DNA from: Phaeosaccion multiseriatum
Lineage: Eukaryota > Ochrophyta, other classes
Direction of reading: 5' to 3'
Length of the DNA: 64,000 bases
Assembly: GCA_965112735.1 (NCBI GenBank)
Contig: OZ218963.1
Location: forward strand, 2,356,001-2,420,000
Shown here piece after piece: positions 1 through 8,483 of the stretch; positions within the stretch are counted from its first letter, which is position 1, and the number at the start of each line of letters is the position of its first letter. The notes under the pieces are model-generated. The model saw only the letters and a program-made list of their open reading frames with translations, did no database searches and was not told the DNA's origin. The position numbers and the translations under genes are program-made.

Positions 1-189
1 TTACCAGCTTGCTGGCCCATGATGCTGATTCTCAGACTGCGAGTTACTTCTCTCCACTATGTGCGGTGGGGGGGGGGGGTTCGTCTTCTAGCAACGGTCT
101 TGTTAGAAGTCGTGCTTTTGCTAGACTGGTACCTCCCGGTCTGAATTCAGAGGGTAGGTACCAGTCTAGCAAAAGCACGACTTCTAACA
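1..189. repeat. H1 foldback unit, truncated by the window start
   Basis: The right part of an H1 unit: core sequence (1-100) with a poly-G run at about 67-79, then a palindromic hairpin at 101-189. The hairpin begins TGTTAGAAG, ends CTTCTAACA, and has arms of about 34 bp around a central GAATTC. The same core and hairpin recur at 1155, 30003, 44678, 50384, 54175 and 54528. No coding function. Confidence 0.85.
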
Positions 190-625
190 GTAGCTGTGAC
201 CATTAGGGCTGGCACCTGGTTGGTACAGGAAAGAGGCATAGAGGCAGGGGTGGCGTTATGGCCAGGTAGCTAGCCAGTGCGAGGGGGGATGGGAGATAAA
301 GAATATATTGGGCATAAAGACATGAATATAAACGACTATCCCGGGCCCAGAAGAATATACTTCCACGGCGCCGAATATGCGCGAATATTCCGCGAATATT
401 CCGCGTCGAAGAGGAGAATATTCAGCCCCAGACGAAATATGCTGCTCAGAATATTTCCGGCCCTGCGGGCGGCCTAGTACTAGAGTTGGGCCTACCCCCC
501 CTGGACGTTCGTTTTCGTCTAAACAATTCGATAACACACCACAGGACCAATGTGCCAAGCTCAGGTAACATCACGCAATACTAGACCTATTCTAGGGAGG
601 AGGATAACTTGATGTTATCTGAGCT
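190..625. other. No gene seen; decayed H3-like sequence
   Basis: No convincing coding sequence. About 345-465 is rich in GAATATTC-like words, giving short chance ORFs on both strands. At about 550-625 there is a decayed relative of the H3 hairpin, with a CAAGCTCAGGTAACATC arm and a GATGTTATCTGAGCTT partner. Nothing else is supported. Confidence 0.5.
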
Positions 626-627
626 TA

Positions 628-1007
628 CTGTGATTTCGCGGTTGAGTGGCACTTTTTACGCCCAATTACGCCCCATTATTTTTTTTTTACGCCGAATGAC
701 GACTTTTTTTACGACGTTTGACGACGTTTGACGACGCTTTAGCCCCCTATTTTACGCCCCTTGACGCCCTTTGACGCCCTTTTATCTTCATTCGCCTTAA
801 TTTCGTCTAAAAAAAATCACGTAAAAAAAAATCACGGCGTAAAAGGGCGTAAAAGGCCGTAAAAGGCCGTCAAAAGGCGTCAAAGGGCGTCAAATAGGGG
901 GCTAAAGCGTCGTCAAACGTCGTAAAAAAAGTAGTCATTCGGCGTAAAAAAAAAATTAATGCGGCGTAATTGGGCGTAAAAAGTGCCACTCAACCGCGAA
1001 ATCACAG
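628..1007. mobile_element. 380-bp foldback (MITE-like) element flanked by TA
   Basis: The segment is an almost complete inverted repeat. Its left end CTGTGATTTCGCGGTTGAG is matched by the reverse complement at the right end, and both sides are flanked by TA, as expected for a TA target duplication. Inside, short words such as ACGCC, ACGAC and CGTAAAA repeat on both arms. The arms are about 150 bp with an AT-rich centre near 800-830. No transposase is encoded, so it would be non-autonomous. Confidence 0.7.
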
Positions 1008-1010
1008 TAG

Positions 1011-1500
1011 CACAAAAAAAAAAGGGGGGGGGGGGGGGGGGGGAAACTGTTATCCTCCCCTCGGGACGGCATGATGACGTTATCCTCCCCTCGGGACGAC
1101 TAACTTTCTCGTCACACAAGGGATCTGAACCCCCATCCTCGGAAATGTTTTTGTTGTTAGAAGTCGTACTTTTGCTAGACTGGTACCTACCCTCTGAATT
1201 CAGACCGGGAGGTACCAGTCTAGCAAAAATACGACTTCTAGCAAGCCCATTGCTAGAAGTCGAACCCCCCCCCCCCACCGCACGTAGTGGAGAGCAGTAA
1301 CTCGCAGTCTGGGAATCAGACTAATGGGTCAGCAAGCCAGCAAGCCGGTACCAGTTTTCGCCGAAAAATACGCTTTTTTCACAAGCGACAGCCAGGATTC
1401 GAGCTCGCAATTGCCTTGTTAGAAGTCGTACTTTTGCTAGACTGGTACCTACCCTCTGAATTCAGACCGGGAGGTGCTAAGCTCAGATAACATCAAATTA
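1011..1500. repeat. H3 core fragment joined to an H1 unit
   Basis: 1011-1150 is an H3-type core in inverse orientation to that at 6232-6364. It has a long A/G run (1012-1043), two copies of ATCCTCCCCTCGGGACG and a T-arm-like word read on the minus strand as GGGGGTTCAGATCC. 1155-1474 is an H1 unit: hairpin, core with poly-C, then a second hairpin cut short. 1474-1500 is an H3 hairpin end. Junctions are decayed and no target duplication is clear. Confidence 0.7.
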
Positions 1501-1529
1501 TAGGGGAGGGGGGGGGGGGTCGTGGGTGA

Positions 1530-2275
1530 TGGCCGCTACCATGGTTGTGAGCGACATAGCATTTGCAAGGAGGAATTGGCTTGGCTTATGAAGAAGCCGG
1601 GCGGGGCCTGAGCATGGCGAACCATAGAAGCGCTTGTGTGAGTACCCGGGGGTGCATTTGGAGAAGCGTCTGAAGGAAAGGGGGAACTCTATTTGGAGGC
1701 GTTAGCCGAAGTGAAATGGGCTGCGGACCTGGACAGTCGGAGCAGAGTTGAGGGACTTGACATTTGCTGGAGGGACATGTAGTTCAAGTGTGGTGAAGCT
1801 GGGTCAGGCTCAATTACGTATTATTAGGTAGGCAGGACAGTAAGTCAATGATGTGGGACGCGGACGTTTTGAGGCCTTGGTTGGCCCCTCCGCACTCCTG
1901 AACCCGTAAAGACCAATTGGATTGCTTCCTTAAACAAGGGAGCTGTCCAGGGTCTTAGGGTGGGAAAGCCCTAGTTATTAATACACTTGGTGCCAGCATT
2001 GGACTCTTATCTCTCCCCTCTTGGGCCCGGAACGGAGCGCTCAGCTTGGGGGTGCCTTCCTCCTCATAATAGAGGGAGGTGCCGGCCCCACACAAGCACC
2101 GTGGCAGCAGACTGAGTGAAGGAGTTTCCATTGTGAAGGACGTTTTGGAGTTTCTGTGTTCGGCGGCTGATTGGATAGGCACTGTTTTATATAAGACGAT
2201 CAAAGGGTGCATTCAGCTGGTCAAGGGGAACGAGAGCAGAGAGCGGACTCAAGATGTTGAGATAGTTTAGTAATG
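1530..2275 (+). pseudogene. Copia RNase H fragment, plus-strand copy
   Basis: Reverse complement of the decayed copia segment at about 2760-3140, with shared stretches such as the one beginning GTCGTGGGTGATGGCCGC. It carries the RNase H neighbourhood that in the intact relative (about 58.0 kb) contains DNQGCIQLANGN; here the equivalent reads GCIQLVKGNE. Stops and frameshifts break it. A block at 1786-1850 (GGTCAGGCTCAATTACG and onward) recurs at 32926-32990. Not functional. Confidence 0.6.
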
Positions 2276-2311
2276 TGTTTACAGTTGTAGGAGAAGAGGA
2301 GGGGGGGGGGG

Positions 2312-2492
2312 TGCTGCGATGTCCCTCCCGCACTATGATACGTAAGCTGTTGTGTGTGTCAACTAATATATATTGCCCTTAACAGAACCATAAACGTAGT
2401 ACGTAGAAGAGGCCCAGAGTTTCAGATCCCCAAGTGTGGACGTTATCAGTATTGGGCATCCCACAGACCCCAATAATGATCATATCACAACA
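2312..2492 (-). repeat. LTR of copia C (3' LTR on minus strand)
   Basis: 181 bp, TGCTGCGATGTCC...TATCACAACA. Its partner is at 6741-6921. It resembles in its ends the copia A LTR at 57483 (TGTTGCGATATCC). Confidence 0.85.
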
Positions 2493-2589
2493 CCCCCCTT
2501 GGACCTAAACTCACTCTCTCCTAAACAGTCAACACATGTAAGATAGCAAGTAAAACGCATGTAAAACCTCGCTACCTCAGTACCTAATC

Positions 2590-3137
2590 ACTAATCACTA
2601 ACCCAAGCTATCCCAAGACTAACCCAAGCTAAACTAAAACCCAAAACTACTTCAACATCTTCGAAACCAGGTACTTGTGCACCTGTGGAGTCAAAGCCTT
2701 GGTCATGATGTCCCCAAGCTGCTCCTTCGTGTTCAGATACTGCTCTCGTTCCCCTTGACCAGCTGAATGCACCCTTCATCGTCTTCATATAAAACAGTGC
2801 CTGTCCCATCAGCCTCCGAACACAGAAACTCATGTCCTTCACAATGGAAACTCCTTCACTCAGTCTGCTGCCACGCTGCTTGGACTACATGTCCCTCCAG
2901 CAAATGTCAAGTCCCTCAACACTGCTCCGACTGTCCAGGTCAGCAGCCCATTTCACTTCGGCTAACGCCTCCAAATAGAGTCCCCCCTTTCCTTCAAACG
3001 CTTCTCCAAATGTACCCCCGGGTACTCACACAAGCGCTTCTATGCTTCGCCATGCTCAGGCCCCGCCCGGCTTCTTCATAAGCCGAGTCAATTCCTCCTT
3101 GCAAATGCTATGTCGCTCACAACCATGCTAGCGGCCA
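2590..3137 (-). pseudogene. Copia RNase H remnant
   Basis: Minus-strand pieces in several frames match the C-terminal end of a copia polyprotein: GCIQLVKGNE, then a segment equivalent to the DIMTKAL region of the intact copy, read out of frame. Frameshifts and stops prevent a single product. It lies directly upstream (on + coordinates) of the repeat-rich ORF and inside element C. Confidence 0.6.
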
Positions 3138-5792
3138 TCACCCACGAACCCACCCGACTATCACACAGTCAGCCTGTTCGTCTTCAATGCCACTTGCCTC
3201 TAGGCGCTTCCACAATTGCTCACAAGTCTTAGCTGGTGACCCATACACATGTCCACCCAAGACTTCATGCCACTCTAACGTAGCACCCATATACCCCTCT
3301 ACAGGAAGACTCAAAATCCAGTCCCCCTCTTGTGTGCACAACTTGCTCACCCTTGGTCCTGCTTCCGCGTTGACCTCTCCCATACAGATCTTGCTCGCAC
3401 CGAACCCTCGTACCACGCTGACCTCTCCCATACTTCCCTGTAGGTACCGCATCCCAGTCCGTCTCCTGGGCGCCTCTGTCGCCCTCCCTGGCTGTCTCAT
3501 ACATCCAATAACGACTGGCCTGCATAGGTTCCAGGTTCTGCTCTGCCTTGCTCTGCTCTGCCTTGCTCTGCTCTGCCCTGATCTGGCTGCTCTGCTCTCT
3601 GTTGTGCTGTACGCTGCCTTCGCTGCACTCTCTGCAGCGCTCTTGCGGCGCTGTCTGCCGCTCTGTCCGACACAATAACGACTGGCCTGCATAGGTTCCA
3701 GGTTCTGCTCTGCCTTGCTCTGCTCTGCCTTGCTCTGCTCTGCCCTGATCTGGCTGCTCTGCTCTCTGTTGTGCTGTACGCTGCCTTCGCTGCACTCTCT
3801 GCAGCGCTCTTGCGGCGCTGTCTGCCGCTCTGTCCGACACACTGCCTGCTGGGGCTCTGCCGGCTGTGGCTCTGCCGGCTGTGGCTCTGCCCTCTGCTGC
3901 TGCTGTGCTGTCTGACTCTTCTCTTGTGTCTCCGCTGGCTCTGCCTGCTGCCGCTCTCGCTGTGCGACTGACTCTGCCTGCCTCTGTTCTCTCTGAGCTG
4001 CCGGCTCTCCCTGCCGCTGCTCTGCTGTTGGACACATCTGTGTCTCTGCTGGCTCTGCCTGCTGTCGCTCTCGCTGTGCGACTGACTCTGCCTGCCTCTG
4101 TTCTCTCTGAGCTGCCGGCTCTCCCTGCCGCTGCTCTGCTGTTGGACACATCTGTGTCTCTGCTGGCTCTGCCTGCTGTCGCTCCCGCTGTGCGGCTGGC
4201 TCTGCCTGCCTCGTCTCTCTCTGAGCTGCCGGCTCTTCCTGCCGCTGCTCTGTTGTCGGACACCTCTGTGTCTCTGCTGGCTCTGCCTGCTGTCGCTCCC
4301 GCTGTGCGGCTGGCTCTGCCTGCCTCGTCTCTCTCTGAGCTGCCGGCTCTTCCTGCCGCTGCTCTGTTGTCGGACACCTCTGTGTCTCTGCTGGCTCTGC
4401 CTGCTGCCGCTCCCGCTGTGCGGCTGGCTCTGCCTGTCTGCTGTCTTTGCCCCTCTCGGGAGTGGGTCCGTCCCTGCACGACGCTGCACATACTCTCCCG
4501 CCCGGCAGCGGAGTGTCCAATGCTACCTGCTGAGCCACGGTAGACTTTCTCGTCGGTGCCACTGCCTCTACGTGCCGGTCTGCTTGCACTACTTCTGTCT
4601 GCTTCTGCGCCAGCTGCTCCGTGCTTTCCCCAATTCTCTCTCTCTCCGTGGGACTCAGGTCAGTCCCCACAAGCCCACGGTTTGCTCCTACCCCTACCGA
4701 GTTTTCTACTCCTGGGTATGTCTGGACGGCCTCTGCTGCCATCGACTCTGTTTGCCCCGGCTCTCGCTGCCGTAGCTCTACGTGCTGCTCCTCAGACAGT
4801 TGCGGCTCTGTCTGCTCAGACTCTGCACGCACTGATTGCTGCTCTGCCTCTTCCGGCTCGGCACGCTCTGGTTGCTGCTCTGCCTCCTCCGGCTCTGCAC
4901 ACGCTAGTTGCTGCTTTGCCTCCTCCGGCTCTGCACGCTCTAGTTGCTGCTCTGCCTCCTCCGGCTCTGCACACGCTAGTTGCTGCTTTGCCTCCTCCGG
5001 CTCTGCACGCTCTAGTTGCTGCTCTGCCTCCTCCGGCTCTGCACACGCTAGTTGCTGCTTTGCCTCCTCCGGCTCTGCACGCTCTAGTTGCTGCTCTGCC
5101 TCCTCCGGCTCTGCACGCTCTAGTTGCTGCTCTGCCTCCTCCGGCTCTGCACGCTCTAGTTGCTGCTCTGCCTCCTCCGGCTCTGCACACGCTAGTTGCT
5201 GCTTTGCCTCTTCCGGCTCTGTACGCAACCCTCTCTCTTCATTAGTAAGGGGCCCTCCCTCACTATCAGGACTGATTCTACGAATATCGACCGACACTTC
5301 CGTTCCACCATCCGTCCTATCTTCTTCTGGCTCCGGCATACCATTTTTCCGTATGCCCAGCCTAAGACTACTAACGCAGCCTTCGATGTGGGATGCACCC
5401 TCATCACCGGGACAGGTATTACGTGTGTCAGCAAACACATCCGTTCCACCATCCGCCCCCAGTACCCTACCATATTGCCTGTCAGACATCTTGGTTCTAC
5501 CAGGGTCACTAGTATTTGTTGCTGCAAGCTGAATACTTGCTATCTGCGCTTCCTCCGATCTTCTCGCTCCGGCCTCGACCGCCCATGAAGCCTTCTCAGA
5601 CCTCCGCCTCGCGAAGTCCTCCCAAGCCGCTACCTTCTTTCCAAAGGCCGCTATTTCACTGCAGTAGGCCGCTATTTCACTACAGTCTTCGACGTTTCCA
5701 TAGTTCTCTACTTCTATATAGCGCTCCCTCACTTTCTTCATGAGAGATTGTGCCTTCTCCAACTCTGTCCAGGCTGCCAATTCCTCTGTCAA
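3138..5792 (-). CDS. Repeat-expanded Gln/Glu-rich ORF inside copia C
   Basis: An 884-residue open frame within element C. Residues about 190-330 are 12-residue repeats of the type AEPEEAEQQLER (36-bp units, about 4845-5220). A second array has 38-residue repeats with QAEPAETQ and EPAAQRE (114-bp units, about 3960-4430). A 167-bp tandem duplication lies at 3506-3839. Copia A has a much shorter Gln/Glu/Ala-rich linker between integrase and reverse transcriptase (about 59560-59740), so this is probably the same linker greatly expanded. The N-terminal 190 residues and C-terminal 130 residues match nothing I recognise. Function unknown; it may not be translated. Confidence 0.45.
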   Translation of the reverse strand: MTEELAAWTELEKAQSLMKKVRERYIEVENYGNVEDCSEIAAYCSEIAAFGKKVAAWEDFARRRSEKASWAVEAGARRSEEAQIASIQLAATNTSDPGRTKMSDRQYGRVLGADGGTDVFADTRNTCPGDEGASHIEGCVSSLRLGIRKNGMPEPEEDRTDGGTEVSVDIRRISPDSEGGPLTNEERGLRTEPEEAKQQLACAEPEEAEQQLERAEPEEAEQQLERAEPEEAEQQLERAEPEEAKQQLACAEPEEAEQQLERAEPEEAKQQLACAEPEEAEQQLERAEPEEAKQQLACAEPEEAEQQPERAEPEEAEQQSVRAESEQTEPQLSEEQHVELRQREPGQTESMAAEAVQTYPGVENSVGVGANRGLVGTDLSPTERERIGESTEQLAQKQTEVVQADRHVEAVAPTRKSTVAQQVALDTPLPGGRVCAASCRDGPTPERGKDSRQAEPAAQRERQQAEPAETQRCPTTEQRQEEPAAQRETRQAEPAAQRERQQAEPAETQRCPTTEQRQEEPAAQRETRQAEPAAQRERQQAEPAETQMCPTAEQRQGEPAAQREQRQAESVAQRERQQAEPAETQMCPTAEQRQGEPAAQREQRQAESVAQRERQQAEPAETQEKSQTAQQQQRAEPQPAEPQPAEPQQAVCRTERQTAPQERCRECSEGSVQHNREQSSQIRAEQSKAEQSKAEQNLEPMQASRYCVGQSGRQRRKSAAESAAKAAYSTTESRAARSGQSRARQSRARQSRTWNLCRPVVIGCMRQPGRATEAPRRRTGMRYLQGSMGEVSVVRGFGASKICMGEVNAEAGPRVSKLCTQEGDWILSLPVEGYMGATLEWHEVLGGHVYGSPAKTCEQLWKRLEASGIEDEQADCVIVGWVRG
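3506..3839. repeat. 167-bp tandem duplication
   Basis: Two adjacent copies (3506-3672 and 3673-3839) starting CAATAACGACTGGCCTGC. The length is not a multiple of three, so the duplication shifts the frame of the surrounding ORF; other frames stay open here because the sequence is low complexity. Confidence 0.85.
3955..5225. repeat. 114-bp and 36-bp coding minisatellites
   Basis: About four 114-bp units (marker TTGGACACATCTGTG/GTCGGACACCTCTG at 4030, 4144, 4258, 4372) and about eleven 36-bp units (GGCTCTGCACRCKCTAGTTG type) from about 4845 to 5220. Both unit lengths are multiples of three, and several reading frames are open on both strands as a result. Confidence 0.85.
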
Positions 5793-5822
5793 TAGCTCCA
5801 GTTCTTTCGCGTAAGCAGCTAA

Positions 5823-6115
5823 CTACCGCTCCGATTCGCTTTCATTGTCAGGAACGGCTGTCTCTCCAACTGTTCCTTCTTTCAGCTCGGAAGAGAAGGT
5901 TTGCACCTTTGACTTGTAGCTCAAACAAATCAGAGAGCTGCTGCTACCGCTGCTGCCCCCCGTGCTGCCTCCCCCTCCCGCTATGGTGCCGCCACTGCTT
6001 GACGCACCTCCGGGGCCTCCTGCCCCTGACACAACAGAGCTTCCCGCTGCTGATCCTGTGTCTAACTTGGCCAATAAGTTGGTCAGGTTTGCTATCTGCT
6101 GCTGCTGCTGCTGCA
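5823..6115 (-). pseudogene. Gag N-terminal piece of copia C
   Basis: A frame of about 97 residues reading from a Gln run and LTNLLAKLD through a Gly/Ser-rich stretch to LICLSYKSKVQTFSSELK. Its general make-up (Gly/Ser linker, then LxYKxKxxTFxxE) parallels the Gag N-terminus of copia A, which has LTYKPKNLTLEAE near 62160. An H3 unit sits directly at its start (6116-6497), so the original start is displaced. Confidence 0.5.
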
Positions 6116-6497
6116 TGTGCTAAGTTCAGATAACGTCTTATTATCCTGAACCTCTAGTATTGCGCTAGTAATTTTGTACTAGCGCAATACTAGAGGTTCA
6201 GGATAATAAGACGTTATCTGAACTTAGCACAAAAATATTTCCGAGGTTGGGGGTTCAGATCCCTTGTGTGACCAGAAAGTTAGTCGTCCCGAGGGGAGGA
6301 TAACTCGTTAGTCGTCCCGAGGGGAGGATAACGGATATGACCCCGCAACCCGGGGAAATATTTTTGTGCTAAGTTCAGATAACGTCTTATTATCCTGAAC
6401 CTCTAGTATTGCGCTAGTAAATAATTAAAATAAAATTTTATTTACTAGCGCAATACTAGAGGTTCAGGATAATAAGACGTTATCTGAACTTAGCACA
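6116..6497. mobile_element. H3 hairpin-core-hairpin unit, target duplication TGCA
   Basis: Two palindromic hairpins (6116-6231 and 6365-6497), each TGTGCTAAG...CTTAGCACA, enclose a 133-bp core. The core holds GGGGGTTCAGATCCC, which resembles a tRNA T-arm, and two copies of GTCGTCCCGAGGGGAGG. The unit is flanked on both sides by TGCA (6112-6115 and 6498-6501), a 4-bp target duplication. It interrupts the copia C gag. No coding capacity. Confidence 0.85.
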
Positions 6498-6501
6498 TGC
6501 A

Positions 6502-6740
6502 TTAGCATAAACATGTCTTGTTGAGAAGGTGGATCCCCTCCACCTACTCCTGGACTAGAGATATCAGGGAACGCATCGTCCCCATCCCCGTCCTGCTCTG
6601 TCCCGCTAGCATGCCCCCCAGGCATGGGTACCGCAAGACAGCACTACGTCTCCTGTTGATTTACACTCACTTCGTTTTCTGCCGCTGAACAATTAAATTG
6701 CGGAACCAGCTAGCTGTAAAGATGTTCGCGACAATTGTCG
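6502..6740. other. Copia C leader between gag and 5' LTR
   Basis: No ORF. By position this is the untranslated leader on the minus strand. Its LTR-proximal 40 bp (about 6700-6740) are shared with copia A at 62555-62595, including a TCGCGACA-type inverted repeat, so the primer-binding region probably lies here. Confidence 0.5.
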
Positions 6741-6921
6741 TGTTGCGATGTCCCTCCCGCACTATGATACGTAAGCTGTTGTGTGTGTCAACTAATATAT
6801 ATTGCCCTTAACAGAACCATAAACGTAGTACGTAGAAGAGGCCCAGAGTTTCAGATCCCCAAGTGTGGACGTTATCAGTATTGGGCATCCCACAGACCCC
6901 AATAATGATCATATCACAACA
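6741..6921 (-). repeat. LTR of copia C (5' LTR on minus strand)
   Basis: 181-bp copy of 2312-2492, TGTTGCGATGTCC...TATCACAACA. Confidence 0.85.
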
Positions 6922-7153
6922 CCTCTTGGCCAAGGTCAGCTGCCTTCGGGATTCTTAGGGGTTGTAAAGAGTCACGTTGCTCTCCACCTAGGATAGGAGT
7001 AGCCGCATGGATAAGGTAATAGCAACCCCAAAGCCAGCCTGGCAGCCAGCCTTGTCTCTATTAGCTTTATCCGTGAGCCATCCTAAACGACCAACCTGCT
7101 GGGAGGTGAGTGAGAAACGGGCTGGGCCATTGACATAATACTGGCTTTCAACA
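6922..7153 (-). repeat. LTR-F remnant with adjoining internal end
   Basis: 6963-7153 is an internally deleted (191 of 224 bp) copy of the F-element LTR, starting TGTAAAGAGTCACG and ending GGCTTTCAACA. 6922-6962 is the internal sequence that adjoins this LTR in other copies (AGCTGCCTTCGGGATTC). Confidence 0.75.
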
Positions 7154-8052
7154 CATCGCACTGAAAGGCACAGCCTCCAAACCGGCCGCGAGCGCCTCCT
7201 CCGCTGCCACCACACCGACCTCGCTCGCCACTTCCACCTCCGCCTCCCCCGCCCTGACCCACTGCTGCTGCTGCAGTAGCTCCGGCGCCTCGGCGTCTCG
7301 GCGTCACCTTCTGAGCCGGCCACAGCACTGAAACTCACAACCGCGCGGGCCAGCGCACTGAAACTCACGGCCTCCAAACCTTCAGCGAGCACCTGCTCCG
7401 CTGCCAGCACCACACCTCCCCGCTCACCACCTCCACCACCTCCACCACCCCCTCCGCCTCTGCCACCTGCGGCTGCGGCGGTGGTAGCGGCAACAGCGAC
7501 TCCTCCTTGCCCTCCGCGCCGGCCAGCGCAGGGCAACGCACAGCCTCCAAACATGCCGCGAGCGCCTCCTCCGCTGCCGGTACACCATCCACGCTCACCA
7601 CCTCCACCACCTCCACCACCCCCTCCGCCTCCGCCACCGGCGACGGCGGCTGCGGGAGCGGCAAAAGCGACTCCTCCCCGCCCTCCGCTCCGGCCATCGC
7701 ACTGAAATTCACAGCCTCCAATCCGGCCGCGAGAGCCTCCTCCGCTGCCACCACACCGTCCCCGCTCACCACCTCCACCACCGCCTCCCCCGCCCCCACC
7801 CACTGCTGCTGCTGCAGTAGCTCCGGCGCCGCGGCGGCACCTTCTGAGCCGGCCACAGCACTGGAACTCACAGCCTCCATGCCTCCCTCCTTTACCCCCG
7901 CCGCCGCCTCCACCCCCGCCGCCGCCTGCATCGGCGGCGGCGGCAGCGACTGCTGATGCTGCCTCTGCTGCTGCGAGCGGAGCTTGACCCTGCCCAGACG
8001 CCGCATGTGCGCTGTGTTGGAAGGCCTCAGAGTGAGAAGGACCATAAGTCAA
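7154..8052 (-). CDS. Tandem-repeat ORF, unrecognised
   Basis: About four units of roughly 200 bp, each with ACTGAAAYTCACRGCCTCC, a CTCCGCTGCC stretch and runs of CTCCACCACC. The most regular minus frame (7365-8045, 226 residues) repeats AAEEALAAxLEAV, AGAEGxEESLLPLP and AEGVVEVVEVVS. A second minus frame (6988-8052) reads as Gly-rich low complexity. Either could be a shadow of the repeat. It lies between copia C and the Gypsy2-type gag region; no domain is recognised. Confidence 0.3.
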
Positions 8053-8483
8053 TGGTCGGTGTGTCCTATATTACGTAGATTCTGAGTGGAGGAGGACGTC
8101 AGAACGGTGATCTTGGTATAAGGAGAGCCTAGCCTAGCAGGGCTTGCAAACGGGTTCCATCCCGTATAATATATCAAGGGTTACCACTTGTCTAAGCGGC
8201 TTAGGTCGCTTTTACAACCCGTTTTGACACAATTGCTGATGAGGATATCCGAAAAACAAAGGAAGGAGAGGCAGGACAGGACAGGACCGGGAAGGCAGGA
8301 GGCACACAGGCCATCTAGGACCAGACTCGGAGGCGGTAGGCAGTACCAGCACACGGCCTACAGGGGACAGTGGCTGCCACAGCGGTGGGCAGAGGATAGG
8401 CAGCAGGCAGGGAGCGAACAGCAGAAGCGGCACAGCAGTGTGGGGGTGACGTGAGGGGCGCTCGGTCGGCCACAGCGGCACCC
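8053..8483 (+). other. Leader upstream of the Gypsy2-type gag
   Basis: No convincing gene. It lies where a 5' LTR end and leader would be expected for the gag at 8484, but no second LTR copy was found to prove it. About 8270-8300 is a run of GGACAG words. Confidence 0.35.

Larger units (their letters stand above)
2312..6921 (-). mobile_element. Copia-type LTR element C, decayed, minus strand
   Basis: Bounded by two 181-bp direct repeats (2312-2492 and 6741-6921) that begin TG, end CACAACA and differ little. On the minus strand the 3' LTR is preceded by a purine tract (AAGGGGGG at about 2493-2500). The sequence next to the 5' LTR (GAACCAGCTAGCTGT...CGACAATTGTCG) matches the equivalent site of copia A at about 62560-62595, so it is probably the leader/primer region. 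Internally there are Gag-like, repeat-expanded and RNase H remnants; integrase and most of the reverse transcriptase are missing. No clean target duplication is seen: the left flank is a G run. Confidence 0.8.

Noticed and set aside
3866-5532. Long plus-strand ORFs over copia C repeats
   Set aside because: Antisense shadows of a repeat with period divisible by three; no motifs.
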